The notes below the pieces were generated by a model. It saw only the letters and a list, made by a program, of their open reading frames with translations, searched no databases and was not told where the DNA came from. The translations under genes and the position numbers were made by a program. A stretch of DNA of 64,000 bases from JACKJP01 sp050249695 (GTDB lineage: Bacteria > Pseudomonadota > Alphaproteobacteria > Rhizobiales > Tepidamorphaceae), in assembly GCA_050249695.1 (NCBI GenBank), contig JBFWQA010000002.1:434001-498000 (forward strand), in the 5' to 3' direction. Positions 27,497 through 34,565 of this stretch are shown here, in pieces; position 1 is the first letter of the stretch, and each line of letters starts with the position of its first letter.

Positions 27497-28357
27497 TCAC
27501 GGTTTCGCGGCCATGTCGGCGAGGACGAGCCGGCGCAGTTCGGCGCTGACCACGGGGGCGACGCCGAACCATTTTTCAAACGAGGTCGCCGCGCCGTAAA
27601 GCAGCATGCCCAGACCGTCGACCGTCCTGTTGCCCATGGCCTCGGCCTGCGCAAGCAGCGGCGTCAGCAACGGCACATAGACGATGTCGTGAACCACGGC
27701 GCGCGGGTTCAGCCCTTTCAGGCTTTGTGTCCAGGCCGGTCCGTCCTTCATGCCCATGCTGGTCGTGTTGACCACGAAGTCGGCCTCGGCGAGGATTTCC
27801 TCAAGCGGTCCTGTCGCCTCGAGCAATTTCTCGCCGAAATCGGCGATCAGGGCTTTCGTCCTCGCAGGCGAACGGTTGACGATCACGATTCTCTCAAAGC
27901 CCCGCTCCAGCAGTGCATAGACCGCCGCCCGCGCCGCGCCGCCCGCGCCGAACATCACGGCCACCTTCTTCCTGTCGTCCCAGCCGGGACCGCGCTCGTC
28001 GAGATTGGCCAGAAAGCCGGTCCAGTCCGCGTTGCCGACACAGACCCGTCCGGCCTCGTCAAACCATAGAAGATTGGACGCGCCGATCGATCGGACATTG
28101 TCGTCGATGACGTCGGCAATGGGCAGGATCAGCTCCTTGTGGGGAACGGTGAGGTTGGCGCCGATGATTCCCGCCGCCGGCATCGCCGCGACGAACGCGC
28201 CGAGATTTTCGGGGAGGACGTCGGCCGTCTCGTAATGACCCGGAAGCCCGGCCTCGCGCAGCCAGTAATTGTGGATAAGCGGCGAGCGGCTATGCGAGAT
28301 GGGATGACCGATGACGACCGCCCTGGGGCCGGCATCCGTTCGATTCGCCTCCGACAT
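27497..28357 (-). CDS. aroE: Shikimate dehydrogenase
   Basis: AroE reduces 3-dehydroshikimate with NADPH in the shikimate pathway. The 286-residue protein has the shikimate-binding GHPISHSRSPLIHN (residues 17-30), the catalytic lysine in NLTVPHKE near residue 72, the nucleotide-binding GAGGAARAAVYALLE, and the NTTSMGM motif. ATG 28357 fits the family start; upstream frame is unsupported. It is 5 bp downstream of maf and 11 bp upstream of coaE. Confidence 0.97.
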   Translation of the reverse strand: MSEANRTDAGPRAVVIGHPISHSRSPLIHNYWLREAGLPGHYETADVLPENLGAFVAAMPAAGIIGANLTVPHKELILPIADVIDDNVRSIGASNLLWFDEAGRVCVGNADWTGFLANLDERGPGWDDRKKVAVMFGAGGAARAAVYALLERGFERIVIVNRSPARTKALIADFGEKLLEATGPLEEILAEADFVVNTTSMGMKDGPAWTQSLKGLNPRAVVHDIVYVPLLTPLLAQAEAMGNRTVDGLGMLLYGAATSFEKWFGVAPVVSAELRRLVLADMAAKP

Positions 28358-28362
28358 AATCC

Positions 28363-28965
28363 TTATTCCTCCAAATGTCTTTTCGTTCGCAGCCAGCCCA
28401 GGAGAGGAAGAAGGGGCAGCCCGAGAATGGTGAAATAGCTGCCTTCGATGGCGCTGAAAAGCTGAACCCCAACGCCTTCCAGACGGTATCCGCCGACGCT
28501 GCCGAGAAGGTCTTCGCCGCAGGCGGCCAGGTATCGGCCGAGAAACGCCGGCGAAAAGTCGCGCATGGTGAGCGCGGCGCTGTCGCTGACATCCCATATC
28601 GTTTCGCCGGCACTGGCGCAGGCGACCGCGGCGTGGAGCATGTGGCGGCGGCCGCGCAGGCGCAGCAGCTTATGGCGCAACGCTGCCATATCGGAGGCCT
28701 TGGTCAGCAGTTCGCCATCGAGATCGAGCGTCTGGTCGGACCCGATGACGATCGCATCGGGGTGGGCGGCCGATACGGTTTCGGCCTTGAGGCGGGCGAG
28801 GATGCCGGCGGCGTCGGCGGGGGTCAGGCCGCCGCCTTCGCGGCGCGCCAGCGCGATCACCGCTTCCTCGTCGACCTCCGGCGCGACCGCATCGAAGTCG
28901 ATGCCGGCGTTGGCGAGCAGCCGCTGCCGGGTCGGGCTCGTCGAGGCAAGGATGAGACGGGTCAT
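28363..28965 (-). CDS. maf: Maf-like nucleoside triphosphate pyrophosphatase
   Basis: Maf proteins hydrolyse non-canonical or modified nucleoside triphosphates and affect septation when overproduced. The 200-residue protein starts LILASTSPTRQRLLANAGIDF, carrying the substrate-binding Ser and Arg residues, and has IVIGSDQTLDLDGELLTK and the GGYRLEGVGVQLFSAIEGSYF segment. It departs slightly from the SSSxxR consensus (STSPTR). The ppsR gene overlaps its start by 4 bp. Confidence 0.94.
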   Translation of the reverse strand: MTRLILASTSPTRQRLLANAGIDFDAVAPEVDEEAVIALARREGGGLTPADAAGILARLKAETVSAAHPDAIVIGSDQTLDLDGELLTKASDMAALRHKLLRLRGRRHMLHAAVACASAGETIWDVSDSAALTMRDFSPAFLGRYLAACGEDLLGSVGGYRLEGVGVQLFSAIEGSYFTILGLPLLPLLGWLRTKRHLEE

Positions 28966-29798
28966 GACTCCGCAGCCTGCTTCCGGTCGGCGAGCAGGGC
29001 AAGGACGGCGGCCGCCGATTCCTCGATGGAGCGTCGCGTGACATCGATGATCTGCCATCCGTGACGGGCGCAGAGGCGCCGGGTCATGGCGATCTCGTCG
29101 GCGATGGCTTTGCGGTCGACATAGGTTCCGTTGTCGTCGGCGCGCAGCGAGAGCAGCCGGTTCTGTCGGATCTGGGAGATGCGGTCGGCGGAGGCGATGA
29201 GGCCGACGATCAGGGGCCTGGTCAGCGCTTCGAGCTGCGGCGGCACCGCCATGCCGGGCACGAGCGGCACATTGGCGGTCTTGATGCCGCGATTGGCGAG
29301 ATAGATGCTGGTCGGCGTCTTCGAGGTTCGGCTGATGCCGATCAGAACCACATCGGCATCCTCGAGCGTGTCGAGATTTTGCCCGTCATCATGCACCATC
29401 GTGTAGTTGAGCGCGTCGATGCGGCGGAAATAGTGCTGGTTGAGCGTGTGCTGGCCGCCGATCCGGGGCGTCGATTCGGCGCCGAGATAGGACCGGAAAA
29501 TATCGAGCACGGGCGCAAGCACGGACACGACAGGCAGCGCCAGCTCACGGCAATGCTTCTCCAGTCGCGTCGCCAGCTCGGTGTTGACCAGCGTATAGAG
29601 CACCATGCCGGGCGCTTCCTCGATCTCACGCAGGATCCTGTCGAGTTGCCGGCCCGATCGTACGAGCGGATAGACATGCTCTATCGTCCTCACGGTCGCG
29701 TACTGGGCGGCGGCGGCACGGCTGACCGCGATCAGCGTTTCGCCGGTCGCGTCCGAGACCAGATGCAGATGAACATAGTTCTTTGGCGAATCGGCCAT
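28962..29798 (-). CDS. ppsR: PPDK/PEP synthase regulatory protein (bifunctional kinase/phosphorylase, DUF299)
   Basis: The 278-residue DUF299 protein inactivates and reactivates pyruvate phosphate dikinase or PEP synthetase by ADP-dependent phosphorylation and Pi-dependent dephosphorylation. HLHLVSDATGETLIAVSRAA is the family N-terminus, and GISRTSKTPTSIYLANRG near residue 155 is the P-loop-like motif. Which partner enzyme is regulated cannot be read here. Homologues flank the origin next to hemE in Caulobacter and Rickettsia. The start at 29798 sits at the edge of the non-coding gap to hemE. Confidence 0.94.
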   Translation of the reverse strand: MADSPKNYVHLHLVSDATGETLIAVSRAAAAQYATVRTIEHVYPLVRSGRQLDRILREIEEAPGMVLYTLVNTELATRLEKHCRELALPVVSVLAPVLDIFRSYLGAESTPRIGGQHTLNQHYFRRIDALNYTMVHDDGQNLDTLEDADVVLIGISRTSKTPTSIYLANRGIKTANVPLVPGMAVPPQLEALTRPLIVGLIASADRISQIRQNRLLSLRADDNGTYVDRKAIADEIAMTRRLCARHGWQIIDVTRRSIEESAAAVLALLADRKQAAES

Positions 29799-29861
29799 GG
29801 TCCGGACTCTCGACAGGGCGCTGCGACCGGTGTCCCGGCGGGTGATTGCGCTACTCACTCT

Positions 29862-29870
29862 TGTGGATAA
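29862..29870 (-). promoter_or_regulatory. Perfect DnaA box
   Basis: The minus strand reads TTATCCACA, identical to the consensus DnaA-binding 9-mer. It is the best of three matches in the candidate origin, all on the same strand. Confidence 0.75.
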
Positions 29871-30018
29871 CGGGCAAAGGGCGCAGGACGCAAAAATCTT
29901 CAGGCGGAGTTGTCCGGGGAAAGCCGGCGCCGGTCAACAGGCTTTCCGGACGAAGCCGCGTGTGGAAATTCGATCAACAGGCTGGGAGTTCGGTGGACGG
30001 ATCAAATTTAATGAGAAT

Positions 30019-30031
30019 TATCAATATTTTG
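30019..30031 (+). promoter_or_regulatory. IHF-binding consensus in the AT-rich part of the candidate origin
   Basis: TATCAATATTTTG fits WATCAANNNNTTR at every position. IHF bends DNA at origins such as those of E. coli and Caulobacter. The site lies at the right end of the AT-rich tract, the expected unwinding zone. Confidence 0.55.
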
Positions 30032-30160
30032 CGGAGGTACTTTCAGAGCAGGCATTTTGTCGCCTTGTGAAGAGATGTGGAAGCTGGGATATCCCCGTTC
30101 TGACGACGCCTAGAATCGTAAGATTCATACTTCCTTAACTATTTCATCTATGAAGGCTGC

Positions 30161-31177
30161 ATGGGAAAAGCGCTGATAGAAACGTTGCAGGGCCGGGGCG
30201 GCGACCGGATGCCGGTGTGGTTCATGCGGCAGGCCGGACGGTATCTTCCGGAATACCGGGAACTCAGAGCGAGGGCCGGCGGTTTTCTCGACCTCTGCTA
30301 TTCTCCCGAAATGGCGAGCGAAATCACGCTCCAGCCCATCCGGCGATTCGGCTTCGACGCGGCCATCCTTTTTTCCGATATTCTCGTCATCCCCCATGCG
30401 CTCGGTCTTGACCTCCGCTTTGCCGAGGGCGAGGGACCGCTTCTGGAAAGGGCCGATACACCCGAGCGGGTGGAAAGGCTGTCGGCCGGCAGGGTGGAGG
30501 CTTTCCTGCAGCCGGTCATCGAAACGGTGACGATCCTTTCGCGCGAACTGCCGAAGGATGTCGCGCTGATCGGGTTCTGCGGTGCCCCATGGACAGTTGC
30601 GAGTTATATGGTGGCGGGTCGCGGCACGCCCGACCAGGGACCGATACGGGAAATGAGCTACAAGGCGCCGGAGCTGCTCGACCGGATCGTGGATATCCTG
30701 GTCGACGCCTCCGCAACCTATCTGAAGGCGCAGCTTCGGGCCGGCGCGGAATGCCTGCAGATTTTCGATACCTGGGCCGGTGTCGTCGCGGATGGCTGGT
30801 TCGATCGGTGGGTGATTCAACCGACCAGACGGATCGTCGATTCCGTCAGAGCTGAATTTCCAGACGCGATTATCATCGGTTTTCCAAAGGGTTGTTCGGA
30901 GAAGGCGGCGATTTACGCCACCGGTACCGGCGTCAACGCTGTCGGGTTCGACTGGACGGCGCGGCTTGACCGCCTGGACGAGGGGTTTGCGGCGGCAAGC
31001 CAGGGAAATCTCGATCCGCTGGCGCTGCTGGCCGGCGGCGAGGCGCTGGACGGCAGCGTCGACAAGATTCTGCGGGATGCGCGGCCTGGCCGTCATGTCT
31101 TCAATCTCGGGCACGGGATCTTGCAGCAGACGCCGATCGCGCATGTGGAACAGGTGCTGCGGCGGCTCGGGAGGTGA
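30161..31177 (+). CDS. hemE: Uroporphyrinogen decarboxylase
   Basis: HemE removes four carboxyl groups from uroporphyrinogen III in heme and siroheme-related synthesis. The 338-residue TIM barrel has the active-site loop MPVWFMRQAGRYLPEYRELR (residues 17-36), LFSDILVIPHALGLDL, and GFCGAPWTVASYMVAG. The C-terminal NLGHGILQQTPIAHVEQVL is standard. Third-position base use is a little less G/C-biased than in most of the window. hemJ follows by 6 bp, giving a heme operon that begins directly at the candidate origin. Confidence 0.98.
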   Translation: MGKALIETLQGRGGDRMPVWFMRQAGRYLPEYRELRARAGGFLDLCYSPEMASEITLQPIRRFGFDAAILFSDILVIPHALGLDLRFAEGEGPLLERADTPERVERLSAGRVEAFLQPVIETVTILSRELPKDVALIGFCGAPWTVASYMVAGRGTPDQGPIREMSYKAPELLDRIVDILVDASATYLKAQLRAGAECLQIFDTWAGVVADGWFDRWVIQPTRRIVDSVRAEFPDAIIIGFPKGCSEKAAIYATGTGVNAVGFDWTARLDRLDEGFAAASQGNLDPLALLAGGEALDGSVDKILRDARPGRHVFNLGHGILQQTPIAHVEQVLRRLGR

Positions 31178-31183
31178 CGTTCG

Positions 31184-31612
31184 ATGTATGAATGGATCAA
31201 GGCGCTGCACGTCATTTCGCTGGTCGCATGGATGGCCGCGCTGTTCTACGCGCCGAGACTCTTCGTGTACCACGCCGATTCGGTGATCGGGTCGGAGAAG
31301 TCAGAAACGTTCAAGGTCATGGAGCGTCGTCTGATGAAGGCGATAGCGACGCCGGCCATGGCGGCGACATGGGTTTTCGGACTGACGCTGCTTTTCATGG
31401 GCGGATGGCTGACGAGCGGTTCCTACTGGATCCACGCGAAATTGTTGCTTGTCGTCATTCTCACCGGGTTTGACGGCATGTGCAGGCGCTGGATGCGCGC
31501 GTTCGCGGAAGACACGAACACCCGGCCGGCCAGATTCTACCGCATCGCCAATGAAGTGCCGACATTGCTGCTGGTTCTGATCGTCATTCTGGCGATCGTG
31601 AAGCCGTTCTGA
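31184..31612 (+). CDS. hemJ: Protoporphyrinogen IX oxidase HemJ
   Basis: HemJ is the membrane protoporphyrinogen oxidase of bacteria without HemG/HemY. The 142-residue protein has four transmembrane helices, a conserved His in IKALHVISLVAWMAALFYAPRLFVYH, and the KLLLVVILTGFDG stretch with the conserved lysine. RFYRIANEVPTLLLVLIVILAIVKPF closes the protein as in rhizobial HemJ. It sits 6 bp after hemE, consistent with a heme operon, and is followed by a 187-bp gap holding the presumed rho promoter. Confidence 0.93.
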   Translation: MYEWIKALHVISLVAWMAALFYAPRLFVYHADSVIGSEKSETFKVMERRLMKAIATPAMAATWVFGLTLLFMGGWLTSGSYWIHAKLLLVVILTGFDGMCRRWMRAFAEDTNTRPARFYRIANEVPTLLLVLIVILAIVKPF

Positions 31613-31642
31613 CGAGCAGGTTCCGAGGGGCCTGATTTTACG

Positions 31643-31671
31643 TTGCGGGGCGCCGGCTTGTTTTGTATAAG
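31643..31671 (+). promoter_or_regulatory. Candidate vegetative promoter of rho
   Basis: TTGCGG at 31643-31648 and TATAAG at 31666-31671 are separated by exactly 17 bp. The start of rho lies 129 bp downstream, leaving a leader of about 120 nt that includes the hairpin at 31716. Confidence 0.5.
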
Positions 31672-31715
31672 GTCGGCATCCGAGTGAACGCCGCACTGTC
31701 CCCCTTGGCGTCCTT

Positions 31716-31742
31716 CCCCGCGATCTTGTCGCAGGGGTTTTT
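31716..31742 (+). terminator. Terminator-like hairpin in the rho leader
   Basis: CCCCGCGA at 31716-31723 pairs with TCGCAGGGG at 31729-31737 (one bulged A), with a five-base loop and five T residues at 31738-31742. It lies between the candidate promoter and the rho start, so it would act as an attenuator rather than end a gene. Its activity is inferred. Confidence 0.5.
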
Positions 31743-31799
31743 CCAGCAGATTTCCTGTCTGAACCAAAACTGCCCTCCTTTCCAGAAAGGCCGCTCCCG

Positions 31800-33065
31800 A
31801 TGCGGGAAATGAAACTACAGGACCTCAAGGTCAAGACGCCGCCCGAATTGCTTGCCTTTGCCGAGGAGCACGAGGTGGAGAACGCAAGCGCGCTGCGCAA
31901 GCAGGAGCTGATGTTCGCGATTCTCAAGCAACTCGCTTCCAAGGAGGTGGACATTATCGGCGAGGGCGTCGTGGAAGTCCTTCCCGACGGTTTCGGCTTC
32001 CTACGGTCGCCGGATGCGAACTATCTAGCGGGCCCGGACGATATTTACATATCACCCAGCCAGATCCGCCGGTTCAGCCTGCGTACGGGCGACACCGTGG
32101 AAGGTCACATCCGCTCGCCTAAGGAAGGCGAGCGCTATTTCGCCCTGCTCAAGGTCAATGCGATCAATTTCGAGGATCCCGAAAAGGGACGGCACAAGAT
32201 CCATTTCGACAATCTGACGCCGCTCTATCCCGATGAGCGGCTGAAGATGGAGGTAGACAATCCGACCAAGAAGGATCTGAGCACCAGGGTGATCGATCTG
32301 GTGGCGCCGCTCGGCAAGGGGCAGCGCGGTCTGATCGTCGCGCCGCCTCGGACGGGCAAGACGGTGCTGCTGCAGAACATCGCCCATTCGATCACGACCA
32401 ACCATCCGGAATGCTATCTCATCGTTCTCCTGATCGATGAACGCCCCGAGGAAGTCACCGACATGCAGCGGTCGGTCAAAGGCGAAGTGATCAGCTCGAC
32501 TTTCGACGAACCAGCGGTTCGGCACGTGCAAGTAGCTGAAATGGTTATTGAAAAGGCGAAGCGCCTGGTTGAGCACGACCGCGATGTCGTGATCCTGCTC
32601 GACTCGATCACGCGACTGGGGCGCGCCTACAACACGGTCGTTCCGTCTTCCGGCAAGGTGCTCACGGGCGGTGTCGACGCGAACGCGTTGCAGCGGCCGA
32701 AACGGTTCTTCGGCGCGGCGCGCAATATCGAGGAAGGCGGTTCGCTGACCATCATCGCGACGGCGCTGATCGATACCGGCAGCCGGATGGACGAAGTCAT
32801 CTTCGAAGAGTTCAAGGGTACCGGCAACTCCGAACTGATCCTCGACCGCAAGGCGGCCGACAAGCGCGTCTTCCCGGCAATCGACATTCAGCGTTCGGGC
32901 ACGCGAAAGGAAGAGCTCATCACGCCTGCCGACCAGCTCAAGAAGACATATGTGCTGCGCCGCATCCTCAACCCGATGGGGACGGTCGACGCGGTGGAGT
33001 TCCTTTTGGACAAGCTGCGCCAGACGAAGAGCAATGAAGAGTTCTTCTCCAATATGAATACCTGA
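31800..33065 (+). CDS. rho: Transcription termination factor Rho
   Basis: Rho is the hexameric RNA-dependent helicase that ends transcription at Rho-dependent sites. The 421-residue protein begins MREMKLQDLKVKTPPELLAF (Rho N-domain), has the RNA-binding OSB fold with LPDGFGFLRSPDANYLAGPDDIYISP (RNP-like motif split here), Walker A APPRTGKTVLLQ near residue 180, Walker B DVVILLDSITRLGRAYN, and the R-loop region SGKVLTGGVDANALQRPKRFFGAARN. It is preceded by a leader with a hairpin and a possible overlapping leader ORF. rho-mnmE-mnmG-rsmG-parAB is the standard origin-proximal order. Confidence 0.98.
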   Translation: MREMKLQDLKVKTPPELLAFAEEHEVENASALRKQELMFAILKQLASKEVDIIGEGVVEVLPDGFGFLRSPDANYLAGPDDIYISPSQIRRFSLRTGDTVEGHIRSPKEGERYFALLKVNAINFEDPEKGRHKIHFDNLTPLYPDERLKMEVDNPTKKDLSTRVIDLVAPLGKGQRGLIVAPPRTGKTVLLQNIAHSITTNHPECYLIVLLIDERPEEVTDMQRSVKGEVISSTFDEPAVRHVQVAEMVIEKAKRLVEHDRDVVILLDSITRLGRAYNTVVPSSGKVLTGGVDANALQRPKRFFGAARNIEEGGSLTIIATALIDTGSRMDEVIFEEFKGTGNSELILDRKAADKRVFPAIDIQRSGTRKEELITPADQLKKTYVLRRILNPMGTVDAVEFLLDKLRQTKSNEEFFSNMNT

Positions 33066-33181
33066 CGCCGCCGCCGAAATCGGGGCGCGCGGCCTCAGGG
33101 CACCGGCGCAATGGTCTCGCCACGCGCGGCCGGGAATCATCTGTGCGCGGGCGACCGGGTCTGGACCCCGCGACGAGGGCC

Positions 33182-34519
33182 ATGGTGAAAGAGGCGGAAA
33201 CGATCTTTGCTCTTTCTTCCGGGAGCGGCGTTGCCGGTGTCGCAGTGATTCGCGTCAGCGGTCCCGCGGTGAGATCGGTGCTCGCCGCAATGGTCTCCGG
33301 CGCCCCGCCGCGGGAGCGCGTTGCGACCTTGAGGACGATCCGCGACCCTGAGTCGCGCGAGATACTCGATCGCGCGATCGTCCTTTTCATGCCGGGACCG
33401 AGGAGCTTCACGGGCGAGGATTCCCTGGAATTTCATGTACATGGGGGCCGCGCCGTCATCCGGGCGGTTCTCTCGGCGCTCGGGCGGGTTCCGGGCCTGC
33501 GGGCGGCGGCGGCGGGGGAGTTCACACGGCGCGCCTTCCATCGGGGGCGGATGGACCTGACCAGCGTTGAAGGTCTGGGGGAGCTTGTCGCCGCAGAAAC
33601 CGAAGCGCAGCGGAAGCTGGCGCTGAAGGTTGCCGGTGGCGCGCTCGAATCCATATATCTGGAGATGCGGCGCGATATTATCGAGGCGCGTGCGCTTCTG
33701 GAATCGCAGATCGATTTCAGCGACGAGGACGATGTCGCGGAGATCGAAAGCACGCCGGTGCGGGAACGGATCGATTCGGTGCGGGAACGAATCTCGAGCC
33801 TGCTTGCCGGCGCGCCGGCGGGTCGGATCATACGGGAGGGGTTCCGCGTTGTTCTGGCGGGCGCGCCCAATGCGGGCAAGTCGTCCCTGCTGAATTACCT
33901 CGCCGGGCGGGATGCGGCGATCGTATCCGTCGAGGCCGGGACGACGCGCGATGTGGTCGAGGTCAGACTTGATCTCGATGGCCAGCTGGTTCTTCTGCAG
34001 GACGTTGCCGGAATCAGGGAGGCGGCGGGGCTGATTGAGGGCGAGGGAATTGACCGGGCACGCAGGGCGATGCGCGGCGCCGATCTCGTGGTGGCGCTTG
34101 AGTCGGCGGACGCGCCCTTTCCGCCCGGCGAACTCGATGATTTGGCCGGTACGGTGCTTGCGGTCTGGAGCAAGAGCGATATTGCGCCGATACCGACCGA
34201 TTCGGGAACGAAATATGAGCTGGCGGTCTCGGTGAAGACGGGCTTGGGCCTCCCGGAATTGGCAGGTCGCCTCGCGGTTCTGGCTGGCGCCGCTATGGGC
34301 GCGCTCGATTCGGCAGCGGTTCATTCGCGCCACGCGGAGCTCTTGCAAGCGGCCGATGCGAGTTTGTCGGGCGTCTTGATATATTTGAAACGGGATGAAT
34401 GGGAATTGACCGCCGATTGCCTCCAGTCCGCGGCCGGGCAGCTGGACGCGATCCTTGGCAAGATCGGGGTGGAAGATGTATTGGATGTGATCTTTTCGAG
34501 GTTTTGCATCGGCAAATGA
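33182..34519 (+). CDS. mnmE: tRNA modification GTPase MnmE
   Basis: MnmE, with MnmG, adds the carboxymethylaminomethyl group to wobble uridine 34 of certain tRNAs. The 445-residue protein has the tetrahydrofolate-binding N-domain (IFALSSGSGVAGVAVIRVSG), a helical domain interrupted by the G domain with P-loop GAPNAGKSSLLN and switch DVAGIREA, and the invariant C-terminal FCIGK whose Cys is essential. ATG 33182 was preferred over the upstream in-frame start at 33143 because it begins the conserved sequence. A parS site follows in the gap to mnmG. Confidence 0.97.
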   Translation: MVKEAETIFALSSGSGVAGVAVIRVSGPAVRSVLAAMVSGAPPRERVATLRTIRDPESREILDRAIVLFMPGPRSFTGEDSLEFHVHGGRAVIRAVLSALGRVPGLRAAAAGEFTRRAFHRGRMDLTSVEGLGELVAAETEAQRKLALKVAGGALESIYLEMRRDIIEARALLESQIDFSDEDDVAEIESTPVRERIDSVRERISSLLAGAPAGRIIREGFRVVLAGAPNAGKSSLLNYLAGRDAAIVSVEAGTTRDVVEVRLDLDGQLVLLQDVAGIREAAGLIEGEGIDRARRAMRGADLVVALESADAPFPPGELDDLAGTVLAVWSKSDIAPIPTDSGTKYELAVSVKTGLGLPELAGRLAVLAGAAMGALDSAAVHSRHAELLQAADASLSGVLIYLKRDEWELTADCLQSAAGQLDAILGKIGVEDVLDVIFSRFCIGK

Positions 34520-34531
34520 TGGAAGCAGCAA

Positions 34532-34547
34532 TGTTTCACGTGAAACA
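34532..34547. promoter_or_regulatory. parS centromere site (1)
   Basis: TGTTTCACGTGAAACA is a perfect 16-bp palindrome and matches the conserved chromosomal parS element bound by ParB. It lies in the 46-bp gap between mnmE and mnmG, 3.4 kb from parB. Confidence 0.93.
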
Positions 34548-34565
34548 GGGTCTGGCGGGTGAGTG

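Larger units (their letters stand above)
29799..30160. other. Candidate chromosomal replication origin (oriC), ppsR-hemE intergenic region
   Basis: This 362-bp gap has no convincing gene. It holds a perfect DnaA box (TGTGGATAA, 29862-29870), two weaker same-orientation matches (TGTGGAAAT 29961-29969 and TGTGGAAGC 30076-30084), an AT-rich tract at 30001-30030 with only 4 G/C in 30 bases, and a perfect IHF consensus at 30019-30031. A TTAACTAT sequence at 30135-30142 resembles half a CtrA site. The flanks ppsR and hemE match those of known alphaproteobacterial origins, and parAB-parS lie within 8 kb. Origin function is inferred, not shown. Confidence 0.72.

Noticed and set aside
29862..30150. 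Full CtrA site (TTAA-N7-TTAA) in the candidate origin
   Set aside because: Only a half-site TTAACTAT is present, so CtrA control is not claimed.
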